A DNA stretch of 64,000 nucleotides from Panulirus ornatus. Taxonomy: Eukaryota > Arthropoda > Malacostraca > Decapoda > Palinuridae. The notes beneath the pieces were generated by a model that saw only the letters and a list, made by a program, of their open reading frames with translations, had not been told where the DNA came from and made no database searches. The DNA is taken from the NCBI RefSeq assembly GCF_036320965.1, contig NC_092225.1, positions 75,926,935-75,990,934 of the forward strand. Reading direction: 5' to 3'. Within the stretch, counting starts at the first letter, position 1. Each line of letters starts with the position of its first letter. Of the stretch, positions 11,801 through 25,187 are shown piece by piece. Position numbers and translations under genes: made by a program.

Positions 11801-12308
11801 AGTCATTTCTTTTTCCAATCTTTCACCCTTCTCTATTTTCTTGTCATCAGAGATGGCCGTGACTCGAGCACGAATTTGCCCGTCCAATCTCTGCAACCAC
11901 TGACACGGAAGAAATCACCGCATTCGTGTCCAGCCCGGTAAAATTAGATTTCATAGGCGGTTTTAAATATCACGCGTTTCATAATCCCGGCAGGGTATGT
12001 GGCCAGCATGACTAATGCATACGTGCCAATACCCGATACCCCTACTGGCGCGGAGGACTGGCATCTTCACACCCTTTACTCCTGGTTATGTAAGTACCAG
12101 CAGGAGCGGGAGTGGCCACGCAGATAAAGAGTGCACAAGATTCCGCGGTCCGCCGACGTTGCCTTAAAAATACCTTGATCGATGACGTGTGCACGACAAT
12201 GGTACCAGCTCCTGCCCCCAACCTCCCCAACCATGGCGCCTCCTCAACCCACTATTTCATCATACATCCACACGTGATATCTATCTATCTACACACACAT
12301 ATACATAC
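11801..12308. other. No gene recognised
   Basis: Possible LINE 3' UTR at the start; otherwise no feature. Confidence 0.5.

Positions 12309-12379
<71 letters not shown>
12309..12379. repeat. (TA)n microsatellite
   Basis: Preceded by an imperfect CATA-type lead-in. One of the few (TA)n arrays here without an evident retroelement end beside it. Confidence 0.95.
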
Positions 12380-12381
<2 letters not shown>

Positions 12382-12790
12382 ACAAGAAAGCATATACGTA
12401 GGAAGCAGTGACCTTGGCCCCTAACGATCGTAGGGCTGACGATCCTAAAAACAGCATCTCCAGGTCACCAACACACTTCAGCTCCATGAAGTCAGCTATG
12501 ATACGACTGGAAGTATGACATGGAAGACTTTTGCAGAGAGACGAATATAATTACTATTCCAGACGGAGGCACACGTGCTGACTGCTGGCTACGGACGGTA
12601 ACGACCATGATCAACATAAGCCGAGCCTTGCCGCCACACCACAAGACAAAATGTTAACACCTGCACGGACCTCTGACCTTCAGGTGTGAACCTCTGACCC
12701 TAAAATCAATAGCGATACCCGGACAAACTCGACCTACCAACCTCACTAACTTCACCTTACTACACGAACTCTCTTATTCTCCCTCATTAC
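12380..12790. other. No gene recognised
   Basis: Contains 'gacctctgaccttcagg'-like sequence near 12670-12710, a motif that recurs at several other places in the window. Confidence 0.5.
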
Positions 12791-12796
12791 ATATAT

Positions 12797-12868
<72 letters not shown>

Positions 12869-12880
12869 TTATATATATAT
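12791..12880. repeat. (CA)n(TA)n microsatellite
   Basis: Short CA run then TA alternation with a few T-rich interruptions at the right end. Confidence 0.94.
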
Positions 12881-14185
12881 CCAGCGTGGGCCTTATGGTT
12901 GCCTCCACCTAGCCCTTCATCCTCACTAACAAACACACGTTTGGTTTATATCTCACATCAAAACATAAACGTGATGACGTGTGAGAACGTGAACCCAAAA
13001 TCCACGGTCACTTGCCACAAGCCATCACTGGTGACGCGCATCCTGCCTGGCTGCTTCCATCGTGTATACTGTGTATGTATCGGTGGTAACTGAGAACATT
13101 ACGATTTTGTAATCCATGATCATTTCAAATTTAGAAGTGTTTGAACATCTTATGTTTCAACTCTGAAACAAAAAAGTCTTTGAGCTAAAATATACCCTGA
13201 ATTATAACCTGCAATTTTTGGTATTTTCCTCAAAAAATTAGAATTCAGTCTGTCCATCCAACGTTAGAGTTATGGAAGGGAGAGCCAAGTGTGGCCAGAC
13301 ACAGTGGTCTCGGGCCATCCCAGGTTACAAGGTGAGCCACACCAGCATCAACGACACAACACTACAGGAGAAGATGTCGCTCTAGGACCCATCTTACTCC
13401 TCCAGGTCTCGCGTCTGACCAACTCTCAACGACTTCATTCCTAGGTACGTACCTGAGGATGTCCCACTCCCAGATCCCAGGTCCCACAAGCCTGTGAAAT
13501 TTGGTAATGTCATCAAGAGTAACCATACGACTCAAAAAGTGTACCACCTGTATATCATCCCAGTACGTCAAGAACCCCAGTTATTTCTTCCCTGGCCGTG
13601 GCTGGCGCACTGGTGAATAAGGTGACACTTAACAACAACTGCTCTACTTTACCTTACATGTATCTGGCTCTCTAATCATCTGTCACGTGACACCACAACT
13701 GGCAGTTTGCTTCACTAACACACTGTACATTACCCTGTGCAAAGTCCTGCTCTGCCATTTGCTATCTTCATCACCTTATACTTTTCGCGTCCTCGTGCCT
13801 CATCATCTGTACATTGCCCTTTGTCCAACCATTCCTGGGGGAGCCTCGCTCTCACGTATGTCTCCCTCATGGTATAATTACTTCACATTGTCTTACGGAA
13901 CCACCACCTCCCACCATGACCCTACCATCCATCTTCCTCAACACGTGTTTCTTGTCTCGCTCTCAAGACCCTCCCAGCAGAGAGCGTCGGTCCCTGGCGT
14001 TATCTTGGTGTCTAACATTCCTGGTCCCCCACCATTCCCTGTCTTGACCTCATTACCGCTAACCTCACCTGGCTTTATCTCTTACACTGCATATAACTTT
14101 CCTTGACTTTATCTCTCATGATATCTCCAACCTTCCTTGATTATAGTTAGCAGTCTCTAACATTACCTGGCTATATCTGCCGCAC
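12881..14185. other. No gene recognised
   Basis: The 13687-14106 open frame (139 codons) is composition-driven and has no recognisable motif. The right end grades into the minisatellite that follows. Confidence 0.5.
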
Positions 14186-15160
14186 ATTGCCAGACCTTTT
14201 ATCTCGCACATTTCCTAACTTTATCTCTCGCACATTCACAGACTTTATATCTCGCACATTTCCTCCCTGACTTTATATCTCGCACATTCCCTAAGTGACT
14301 TTATATCTCGCACATTCCCTCCCTGACTTAATATCTCGCACATTCCCTAAGTGACTTTATATCTCGCACATTCCCTCCCTGACTTAATATCTCGCACATT
14401 CCCTAAGTGACTTTATATCTCGCACATTCCCTCCCTGACTTTATATCTAGCACATTCCCTAAGTGACTTTATATCTCGCACATTCCCTTACTCTATATAT
14501 CACACATTCCCTGACTTTATATCTCGCATATTCCCTGAATTTATATTTCACACATTCCCTGACTTTATATTTCGCACATTCCCTGACTTTATGTCTCGTA
14601 CATTCCCTGACTTTATCTCTCGCAATTCACTGACTTTATATCTCGCACATTCCCTGATTTTATATTTCACACATTCCCTGACTTTATATTTCACACATTC
14701 CCTGACTTCATATTTCGCACATTCCCTGACTTTATGTCTCGTACATTCCCTGACTTTATCTCTCGCACATTCACTGACTTTATCTCTCGCACATTCACTG
14801 ACTTTATATCTCGCACATTCCCTTACTTTATATTTCACACATTCCCTGACTTTATATTTCGCACATTCCCGAAGTGACTTAATATCTCGCACATTCCCTG
14901 ACTTTATATCTCGCACATTCCCTTACTTTATATTTCACACATTCCCTGACTTTATATCTCGCACATTCCCAAACTGACTCATATCTCGCACATTCCCTGA
15001 CTTTATCTCTCGCACATTCACTGACTTTACATCTCGCACATTCCCTTACTTTATATTTCACACATTCCCTGACTTTATATCTCACACATTCCCGAACTGA
15101 CTCATATCTCGCACATTCCCTAACTTTAGATCTAGCACATTCCCTGACTTTATCTTTCCA
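14186..15160. repeat. 24-bp minisatellite 'tgactttatatctcgcacat'-type, about 38 copies
   Basis: The basic 24-bp unit repeats for nearly 1 kb. Between 14291 and 14459, units carrying 'ctaag' or 'ctccc' spacers alternate and give an exact 56-bp higher-order period (starts at 14291, 14347, 14403, 14459). Since 24 bp is 8 codons, both strands show long open frames with octapeptide repeats (SLTLYLAH on plus, KVRECARY on minus). These are shadows of the array. Confidence 0.96.
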
Positions 15161-15486
15161 CTTACAGCTGTCGACATAGCACAGGCAGAGAAAGTATGAT
15201 CCACTGGAAGCCTAGAAGGCAATATAATGATCTGGTCAAGAGAAACAGAAAACACAGCGAAGGTTATGCTGAACTACTGGAGAGTGTGTACAGGGCTGTG
15301 CATGTGAGACAGAAGCAATATTAACGGCGGTCGGGGGTAAGGGAGAGAGGTGACAGCCGCAGAGGTTCACACGGAAGACTTGAGATTGTACTCGACTTGT
15401 GAAAAGAGGTGTGGCTGAAGAGCACTCAGTCTGACGGTCCTTGTCCTCATCTCTCTAGCACTATCTCTCATCTCTCGCACTATCTC

Positions 15487-15524
<38 letters not shown>

Positions 15525-16929
15525 CCTTAGCATAACGGGGCCACCCTCGGTCACAATGACTTAACCTTTGAGCCTGACCCGTAGACCTCAGGTCAAAACG
15601 CACACCATCAAACCTATGGATCGTCCCGTTGAGCCCCATGGAAGATGTCGTCGCACTCAAAGGTCGAACCGTCGTGTTCGTGGGATTAAGATAACGGGTG
15701 GTGACCAATTTTAGCTCAGGCCGGAGTGGTGGTCGTCAATTATTCCCTCCGGCCAGCCACAAGCCGCTTACCTCCCACCTCTGGTCAAGTGTTGACTTTC
15801 TGTAAATAGCTGTGGCCTTGGGAAAAAGTCGATTCTTTCTACCTCAATCTATCCTCTGTGGTCATACTTACATATATATCTCACTGCTTCCTATAAGAAA
15901 GATCGTCCGTCCGTTCTGAGGATGGACCATCACAAGTGTGGCATTTGTCGGTCGAGTACAGAACAAGGATATGGCATACGTACAACACCGAGTACTGTAC
16001 TTCCTGGCCACCAGAGGAACATTACTGCCACTCTCTTAGAAGCACAGTGATCCCTGTCTTGTTGTACAGTCCGTGTTTACGAAACTGCATGCTTCATTAA
16101 CCAGGTGTTTTTCATTCGTTTCAAAAAGCGAAGAAAAATACTTGTGTACCAAAACATGTCGCTTCATAAACAAGGTATGTACAACAATATAGTTATAATC
16201 TATCGGTTTAATATTACACTGAAAAATATGAGCTACAACATTACAATTATGAACAGTAAATTAGTTTCGTTTCTATGGCCTTCCGGGAGGATTTAATCAT
16301 CGTTGCCAGCTAATGATGCCAACATTATACATGAAACCCCAACAAAATACATCGACAGATGAACGTTTGATGTAACATTCGCCCCAACAGAGAAGACAAG
16401 AGCTCAAAGTACGAGTGTTAGTTATATTACTAGTGAGGTTACGAGATAACGGCAGGGAGCCTGGGCGTGCGTCCCACGAGTAACAGAAAACCAAGCTGCC
16501 CGGTCGATCCATCCATTCTAAATCAATATAAGGAAATGAGAGACCTGCCCTAAGACAAAGAGAAAAAGCTAACGTCACGAGTTTTATTTTTAACAGACCA
16601 GCCGCGGGAGGTCACACCTGACGCACACACGACGGAGTTATGACGTAAGGTCAACACGAGGTTAGCGGACAGGTTGGTGTATATGTCTTCCGTGCAACGA
16701 CGAGTCGCACACGGCGTCTACCCCGACCTGATACCTGTGAGGAGCTACCCCGTCAGACAGTGTGCCACAGTCCACGATGAAGAAGAAGGACACCAGGGAA
16801 GGGAACATTTATTGTGGCGAGGCATTCCTACCGTGGCACACACGGCTGAGCCCGGGGAGTCAGGCTTCAGACATGAAAGTGATCAACACACCTGTGGGTG
16901 TGGGGTATTACCTCTTGCGGTAGTGATGA
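15161..16929. other. No gene recognised
   Basis: Holds a (CT)n run at 15493-15521. No identifiable coding sequence or transposon. Confidence 0.5.
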
Positions 16930-17660
16930 TGACGAGGGACGGAGGCTAGCCTGGTCCGGGCGCGGGGGCTAGACGTCCCCGTCCGTGACGTCCCCGCCCA
17001 CGAGTTGAGCCGGGGTCGTCCACAGCCCACGCCTCGTCCCTCCATGTCGTCGTCCAAACCCACACCCATGCCCACGCCCACGCAGCACACCCTCATGCCC
17101 TCGACAACCGCCGCCTACAGCTCACACGCCTGCATGCGCGGCTCCCGCAGGCAAGAAGGTTTCTGCTGGAAGCCAGGGCGCCACTGCCCAACAACTTGAC
17201 TCTCTCCATGTCCAGCGGCGCCACTAGTGGTTAGGGTCGGCGACTGCGGGTGACAACAGTGGTAGTGGTAGTATCGGGCAGCACAGGTGTCAAGTAGTGT
17301 TGTGTTGTGACAGCTGTTCCGAGCCTCCACCACACCAACGTGGGCGGGTGGGGGCCACACTGAACCCTACACCACTATCGAGTCAGCACAGGTGTCCAGC
17401 ACGCCAACCAAAAATATACATCCACAGTAGACAAGCCAGACGGAGGGGTTGTAGGTGTGTGTAGCGGGTGGTGTGTATCGAGGCGGGTGACACCTGGACC
17501 GGGGCAAGAACCGGGTCTCGTCCGTGACGGCCGGCAGCGTCAGACTGTGGCGCCGCGCGCCGCACCGCCCCGCCTCCACCTCCACCTCCACCACCACCAC
17601 CACCACGCCGCCAACCCTTCACAATAATGTTCCCGCCGCACACCCGTCACCACCAGCAAC
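16930..17660. other. GC- and CpG-rich segment
   Basis: Markedly richer in G, C and CpG than its surroundings, for example 'gcgccgcgcgccgcaccgcc' near 17550 followed by CCACCT/CCACCA runs. Several overlapping open frames on both strands exist (17005-17199, 17383-17643, 17524-17979) but none is recognisable. It could be a promoter or first exon of an unseen gene, or only a composition island. Confidence 0.35.
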
Positions 17661-18775
17661 GTCACGCAACCTGTACCTTCCCCACTCTAACACATCAGTA
17701 CATTCCAACCCGCCAAGGTCGCTACCGTCACACCCACACTATCCTGACCAACACCAGAGCCAGGCAGGTCAACATGACGAACGAGCCTTATCAAAAGCAC
17801 AAGCAAACAAGACAGATAACAGGCACTATGGGAGGAGGTCTTCAGCTGTTGGGGGGAGGGGGTACTATCGCCTCATTACTGGTGATGCTCCCCAACTGCC
17901 CCAGCTGGAACACATACCTACCTATATCAACATACAAACATCATCCACAACCACCATTGTCCTTAAATCCAGATCATAAGGAAGTGAGAGCAGCAAACAT
18001 TAACCACTCTGACTCAGAGATAATAATATACTTACAACTCAATCAGTGGGCGCGAGAGCCCAGGTGTACAGCGCGCGCGCGCGCATGCGAGCGCCGCCGT
18101 CAGGTGTGCGTGTTTACCTGTGCTTCAGTCCTCCTGGGTAACCCGCGTTATCATCACCAACTTCAACACGTGCCAGTCATAACCACATTTCTCCAGTATA
18201 TCAGCAAAAATCAATGTGATTTTTAAACCAAGGGTACAGCTCCCTCCCCCTCACTCCCTCCTCTCTAGACATGTAATAAACCAGAAACGTCAACATCCGT
18301 GAGGCATCGCAATACATCTCCTCCTCCACAATCACTCAGCGTAATGGTCAGCTTGGAGGCAGACACCACCAAACTCACCTTCACGACGACCAACATAAAC
18401 CTTAATCTACTTTAAAGGCCGCCGACCAGACTCATACACACGGCTCAGGTCGAAGACTATATTCACTCGACCCGTCTTACGATGCACTTTGGCTCTTCAC
18501 AACCTCACATTCACCACACCTTTATGGCTAAGGTCGAAGGCCATCTTCAACGACACACTCACCTTCACTTCGCATTCGACACCACTGACCTCTGACCTGA
18601 CCGTTAAGGGTTAGGATAAAAGCCATTTACCACTACACCCTCAACACCACTGGCCTCTGACCAAGTCAAACGCCTTAAATGTCTGTGTAAAATGCTTTTG
18701 TTGAACAAGTGGTTTCCATCCTTCAGAGAAAGATACAACAACAACAAGAACACACACTCAACAGCCCACCCACCC
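17661..18775. other. No gene recognised
   Basis: Contains a short alternating GC run at about 18070-18085 ('gcgcgcgcgcgcgcatgcg') and repeated 'aaggtcgaag' phrases at 18440-18540. The 17627-18226 frame (199 codons) is low in recognisable structure. Confidence 0.45.

Positions 18776-18828
<53 letters not shown>
18776..18828. repeat. (CA)n microsatellite
   Basis: About 26 uninterrupted CA units. Confidence 0.97.
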
Positions 18829-18829
<1 letters not shown>

Positions 18830-19573
18830 GCAGAAACATATAAATGAAAGCCTACAGTATAAGTGACTGGATCACTAACGGTGAGGATGTTGCCTCACTC
18901 AAGTCATCACTACTCAATACCTACTAATGAACCTCGAGGGGCACATTCTCTCCCGCCTCACTTCCAAAACTTTCCCCGGCTGAAACCCTGCCAACCTCTC
19001 GCACATAAAGATAATCTCGTCAAAGTTTAATGCTTCTCAAATCCAATTCCCAACGCCTCCTCTCTTTCTAATGTCTCTCCAGTTTCTTATTTTCTTCTGA
19101 AGATTGTCGAGTTTAGCCTCATTACTTTTCTAAACATACCTGGCATTAATGTACTTTTATATCTCTCTCGTTAAGGTCACATTACTGAAACCGCTCAGTC
19201 TGCCTCGATAAAACTAAGCCGTCTATACGAGCATGGCACGTTCTTGCCCCGAGCACCTGCCGATGGATGATACCTGGGGGCAGCTGATCCCTCTCATCAT
19301 GGGGCACAGCTGCCACCTGAGGGAGATGAGGGGTGAGGGTGGGTAAGGAGGGGTGTAACATTCTCCCACCTTCCATCTCCACACACTTCTCACACGTCAG
19401 TTACAAACATCAAGAACATCAGTCTCAGGTCAGATGGCTCCCCTGATATCCTTCCGCTGTTCTCGTCCACTAAGACAGTCTTCTGTCCGTCAGTCTCCCT
19501 CTTATATCCACTTCTTTATCCAACTTTTGAGTAGCACACTGTCAAACCGTTTCTGGTAATTCACTGCCACATC

Positions 19574-19576
<3 letters not shown>
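18829..19576. other. No gene recognised
   Basis: Mixed sequence, no feature seen. Confidence 0.5.

Positions 19577-19618
<42 letters not shown>
19577..19618. repeat. (TG)n microsatellite
   Basis: About 20 TG units. Confidence 0.97.
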
Positions 19619-19619
<1 letters not shown>

Positions 19620-19784
19620 CATGACAGCAGAGCCTCAGGATGACAGAGGATCAACTTGCCGTTATGACAATTCAATTTCCAACTCCTCTAACACTTTCAT
19701 GATTATTTCTTTCACATGCATTAAGTCTGCAGTCAAGTATCAAAACATAACAGAACTATGACCGAAAGAAAAGTCCTCTTAAGG

Positions 19785-20275
19785 AGGGTAGTCTCACTGT
19801 CTTGCGAACCCACATTACAGGATTAGCCAAGTCTGCCTCTAAGAAACTTGGGAGTCCTATTTAGACGTCGGAACTTCTTTACTACCGAAGAGTTGTTCCG
19901 TTCATACAAGGTATTGATCCGTCCTTGTATGGAGTACTATTCTCACATCTGAGCGGGGTCCAGCTCTGCATCTTTACATGACACAGTAAGCGGTCCGACT
20001 TATCAACTCTTACAGGCTAACTTCAAAACCTGACCCGCTTGCCCTACGCCGCAATACAGGTTCACTTCACTTCTTTTATAAGTACTACTTTGGCTGCTTA
20101 TGTGCCCCCGCCACTAGCCAGACCACGCAATACTCAGCAAGTTGCTGCGGCACATGATTACTGTGTAGCCGTTGGCAACTCCAGGGTGGGCCGTTTTGAT
20201 ACCTGCTTCTTTCCCTACATCTCAGTTTTCACTTCTTCCAAAATCCCCCTGTCTCTCCCTCAAAAATAAAAACAA
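19785..20275 (+). pseudogene. LINE family B (Jockey-like) C-terminal remnant
   Basis: Aligns well at DNA level with 29030-29535. Plus-strand peptides in order: 'ITGLAKSASKKLGVLFRR'-like around 19825, 'YKVLIRPCMEYYSHI' around 19910-19950, then 'GSSSASLHDTV', and near the end 'AAAHDYCVAVGNSRVGRFDT' followed by CFFPYIS. These are the thumb and C-terminal blocks of Jockey-like LINE proteins; the catalytic FADD region is absent. A stop replaces W of the usual IW-x-G, and frameshifts occur, so it is dead. Confidence 0.8.
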
Positions 20276-22359
20276 ATTAACATCTTAAAACAATGCTAAA
20301 ATAATTCCAGGAAAATCATGTATATTTAATGAGAAGTAGCATATATGTTCTGAGTATGAAGTGGATCTGTTCAAGGTCCAACTGACTTAATATTTACATT
20401 CAGGATTATCTAAAACTGTTAAAAATTTGTAATGGTAAACATGCGGTGAAATTATCTTTTAACAAATATACTTCGTATTTTCGCCAACCACTTGAGATCG
20501 TTGCTACGATACTTAAGCACGACGATACGACCCTTGGGTACGCCAGCCTAGCATTCACGACAGTTCAGGGTCAGGTTAAAGGGTAGACCACCATACACAA
20601 GGGTCGTGTACAGTGGTCGTACCATTGTTTCAATAAAGATAACTGCCATAAGGACCAGATGCACAATGCACTTCATGTTGAAATCCATCTAACATGATAC
20701 CTACTGTACTGGCAACCAATGAATCTTGACTTTTTAATATCATGCTACCTTATCTGACGAAATTACTCTACACCCTCTACCCTACCTTACGTATAACACA
20801 TCTCTCACCTTACCTCGACTTACCATTACTAACCAAGCAGCAAATCAACTGTCTGCCTTTCTGTACAAAATGGTCATTATTTTACCTACCTAACTCCAAG
20901 AAAGGCATTAAATATATATTACTTACATGTGTATTAAATTTTAAGTATGGAAAGTAGCAACTTTCTCTTTACCCAGTAACACTACTTCTGCCTTTATTGT
21001 TAAGTTGCACCATCACTACGGGGTCCGAGTGGTCAAGAATGCATGCAGAACGGGTCATAAAATTAAAACATTTCACAACACCTGACAAACATGATAAATT
21101 CTGGTGACACCAGAGCAACTCAATCATTATATTAAATCAGGAAACATAGTGGGAAGATCTATCGGATCATGGTACAATACTAAAAAAAAAATATAGGTAA
21201 GAGCACAATGATATTACGGGTTAATATAAGTACGACAGGCATTAAGACAGGAGCTACGCCACCAACCTCACCCAAGCCTAACACATTGGCTGAGTGTGAC
21301 AACCCAGCTAGACCAGAGTAAGGCTGGGCAATACTGCTGCTGCTTATGGGTCTTATGTCATACAGGAATTACAGCTCTCTATGAAAGGAAAGTACAATAA
21401 CGCCGAGCCAACAAAAAACGATGAGCACGAGAAGGAGAATATTTTAGACTCCCTTCCTCCAGCTCAATTGAACAAAGAAAACGAGGATATAAACAGAGAC
21501 TGGAATCCAGAGAAAACCACCTCAATAGTGACCCTAACCTTAGCGTATGGACGGCCAGCTGGACATCATATACACGTTCACACACTATGACGCAAAATGG
21601 TATGTAAGCAGACAGAAAAAAAGTAGAAATGAGAAAAAAAATCAACATCATATCCAAAACTGGAAGCCCGACCATGAATACCAGCGCTTATCGAGCATCT
21701 GTCACCAAGACATACCATGAAGAAAATACCATAGTCATTCCTGACACCTAGTAGCCAGTCCCTGTACCACCATCATGGTACGAGAAGATAACTGTGGGCT
21801 TAACGATCAACGTGTACTACCACTGTACGAGAGGACAACTACAGTCTTACCAGTTAACGTGTACCACCAACACGCCACGAGATGACAACTTTAATATTTA
21901 ATGATCAGTATGCGGCAACATGCAGAGGACGGACCTGCACACTGGCGCCTCCATGTATGTTATCGGCCACTCGTAAACAGAGACTCAGAACGTCACTTGC
22001 TTCAAAAGTAGGGGCAAAGTTATGATACCTTGAGGTACCTCTGGCGGGGCCCCGAATAATGACATCTATCCATAAGACTTCTCTTTGTTAGAGACAGACA
22101 AACAAACAAACAAGATGGATTTTTATTAGGGATCCACTACAGAAAGGAGATGGCTGGGTCAGAGAGTGATCCAGCGCATGAAACATATGAGAGGCCAGTA
22201 TTGTGAAGATCAAGCTCAACACACAAGTTACCAAAGAGGACCAGCCGGCAGTACACCAGCAGTCACCACTACAAGGTCTGGCTACGCATCAGACTGGCAT
22301 CCAAAACTTTATGCAAACTCCACACCCTCCCTCCCTCACCACCATGAAAAGACTCGAAA
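20276..22359. other. No gene recognised
   Basis: AT-rich. Near 20515-20625 there are 'acgatacgacccttgggtac'-like phrases that recur at 27140, 30240 and 59290. A short A9 run lies at 21182. No coding sequence recognised. Confidence 0.5.
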
Positions 22360-22640
22360 CAAAAACTACACTAACACCACTGGAGATACTGGCTTTATAT
22401 GGTGAGGAGGGAGAAGATGCTGCCACCATTACCAACACCATTGGAGACACTGGCTTAATATACTGAGGGGGGAGAAGATGCTGCCACCATTACCAACACC
22501 ACTGGAGACAACGGCTTTTCATGTTGAGGAGGGAGTTGTTGCCACCATTACCAACACCACTGGAGACACCGGCTTTTCATGGTGAGGAGGGAGAAGATAC
22601 TGCCACCATTACCAACACCGCTAGCGACGCTGGCTCAAAG
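22360..22640. repeat. About 61-bp minisatellite, about 4.5 copies
   Basis: The core 'gccaccattaccaacacc' recurs at 22422, 22483, 22541 and 22602 (spacing 61, 58, 61), with a partial first unit. Confidence 0.92.
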
Positions 22641-23695
22641 TCGGTCTTTAAATAAAAGCAAATGAAACATTTGAAGCTTCAGGTGATTTCATACCCAGGA
22701 CACAATCTCTTCATCAACTGTAATGCAATACGATGGACAGATGCATGTCAATTATCACGTCGGACATTTAAGATCTACATATATACTTGCCTTGCAGGTG
22801 TTGGTAATCAAAATGCCATATACTGCTTATGTATAACCCATTACAAGACAGACAACAATAAATAAACATTACTGAATGAATGATGACACCTAGAGAGACT
22901 CAACAGGTTATACTACTCTAAATAAAATTGATTTTCTGATCCTTTAATCTACTAAAAAACAAATTCAGTACAATACGTTCAAAGTCCACATACAACGGAT
23001 CCAACAGAGACAAAAATTTTGTACCAAATACTGGACAAAGGAAAGAAGTGCTGGTAACATTATTGTGACCGAGGCAACACGGAAGTGTGGTGAAGAGGAT
23101 GTTATATCCCTGACGGAACATTCAACTTCAACACCTTCACCAGCACGGGCCCAGCCCGTCTTCACCCAGCACACCGCTGGTATATTGTAATGTGATGACT
23201 CTCGTGTGTTGTCATGAGGTTGGGGGACGTCCGCCGCATGCCAGGCAGCACGAGGTCTAACGCAGCAACGTTGGGTATACAGTGACACGCGGTGGCATCA
23301 GGCTCTGCACCATGAGGGAGGGAGGAGCCCACATCATCCCCGCCTCCACCACAGCAAGGAAGCCACACAACGGCCTCACGTATCGTCCACACAGCCATTC
23401 TCCTAAGCGGATTTCGTACCCCATTTCGTAAATCCGAGCTGCACAATTGGGGAATCATTTCGCTCGTGTGTGTGTGTCTATGTTCCAAAGCGCTCTCAAT
23501 TTTGCAGCGCACCCACGTCCACAACGGCCAAGCGCTGACAGTCGTCCATCACGCTCTGGCAATTTTCCCTACCCATATCGAAACGTCAACAAATATCATC
23601 ACCAAATATCGTCAGACACACTCATCAGCCAGGACGATGACATCACAGACAATGAGACAATAGCGGCGCGGGCCATGTGATGCAGGTAACCTCAC
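22641..23695. other. No gene recognised
   Basis: Unidentified short frames only. The 23162-23524 minus frame has no recognisable domain. Confidence 0.5.
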
Positions 23696-24290
23696 CAGGT
23701 ACCGCTGTCTGCACCGTCACCCCTCACACACTAGGTACCGCTGTCTGCACCGTCATTTCTCCCACACCAGGTACCGCTGTCTGCACCGTCACCCCTCACA
23801 CACCAGGCACCGCTGTCTGCACCGTCATTTCTCCCACACCAGGTACCGCTGTCTGCACCGTCACCCCTCACACACCAGGCACCGCTGTCTGCACCGTCAT
23901 TTCTCCCACACCAGGTAACGCTGTTTGCACCGTCTCCCCTCCCACACCAGGTACCGCTGTCTGCACCGTCACCCCTCCACACACCAGGTACCGCTGTCCG
24001 CACCGTCATTTCTCCCACACCAGGTACCGCTGTCTGCACCGTCTCCCCTCCCACACCAGGTACCGCTGTCTGCACCGTCACCCCTCCACACACCAGGTAC
24101 CGCTGTCCGCACCGTCATTTCTCCCACACCAGGTACCGCTGTCTGCACCGTCTCCCCTCCCACACCAGGTACCGCTGTCTGCACCGTCACCCCTCACACA
24201 CCAGGTACCGCTGTCTGCACCGTCACCCCTCACACACCAGGTACCGCTGTCTGCACCGTCACCCCTCACACACCAGGTACCGCTGTCTTA
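23696..24290. repeat. 36-bp minisatellite, about 16 copies, alternating variants
   Basis: Unit 'ggtaccgctgtctgcaccgt' plus either 'cacccctcacacacca' or 'catttctcccacacca'. The two variants alternate to give a 72-bp higher-order repeat in the left part. The unit is 12 codons long, so it gives long open frames on both strands (PGTAVCTVTPHT on plus). Some units are 37 bp, which breaks the frame, so a protein is unlikely. Nearly every unit has a GGTACC site. Confidence 0.95.
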
Positions 24291-25154
24291 ATAGTTATCC
24301 CTGAAGAATGATAAGTTGCAGGGGAAGGCAGGAAGCTCTGAATTTGCCCACCTTGGAAGAGAACAGGCTTGAGGTGTGGCTTGATAATAACCTTTAAGTT
24401 TTTATATCAACATGTTGACGTAAACAGTCCTTGCAAAGATGATGGGATCAAACAACTCGCTCATGGGGACGTTGCTCTAAATTTGTTGTTCGCATCTGCC
24501 CTGAAGTTTATATATGTGGACGAGTACCTGGAGAAGGTGGCCAATTGCGATTTGACTAACTGCATTCTGGGTAAAAAAAAAAAAAAAAGTTAAAGAAAAA
24601 AAAGGAAATAAGCAATAGAAGGGGAAGAAGAAGAGGGCAAATGGTTTTAAAAGAACCGTACCATGATAAAAATGTTATGTTTTTCATGGTTCATTTATTC
24701 ATCCTAACTTAGAACTATAAAAAGGCAGTTTTACGGTGACTTTGTAAACTGTCATATTGTGGCAGTTCAATGTAACGTTCTGTATTTCTCAGTGGTTCAC
24801 CTGTTTTAATCCTCTGTTGTAATTTGTGCATATGTTACATGATAACAGCGGACGATTCTTGCAACCAATCACTCATTACATCCTAGTTAAGTGGACCACT
24901 ACTTCATGGAAGCTGGGGATCCCTAACACCCAGGATATTAACAAGAAATCAAATGCAGAAACATGTCAAAAAGAATTTTTACAAGTACTCTTACAGTGTG
25001 GTAAGAGTGATGAACGAACGGAAATGATTGAATAAAGAAATGCTAAATTTAGACTGCGTACAGAGGTTTGATACGTTATTTTGTTAGTAGACAATGTTCA
25101 AGAGGTCGGGACTCACGAGTGTAAAATTTCCTTCCCGCGCAGTACAAATAGATG

Positions 25155-25187
<33 letters not shown>

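Noticed and set aside
11444..11941. 165-codon frame as a host gene
   Set aside because: Its later part matches the C-terminus of a Jockey-like LINE in one of three shifted frames; treated as a LINE pseudogene.
14548..15085. Octapeptide-repeat proteins on both strands
   Set aside because: The 24-bp minisatellite unit is 8 codons long, so open frames arise automatically on both strands.
17005..17199. Small Cys-containing frame in GC-rich DNA as a secreted peptide
   Set aside because: No signal peptide, competing frames on both strands, and low-complexity P/T/M-rich start.
24826..25035. 69-codon frame ending near 'ataaag' as a terminal exon
   Set aside because: No recognisable family, start or splice acceptor; kept only as a note in the spacer entry.
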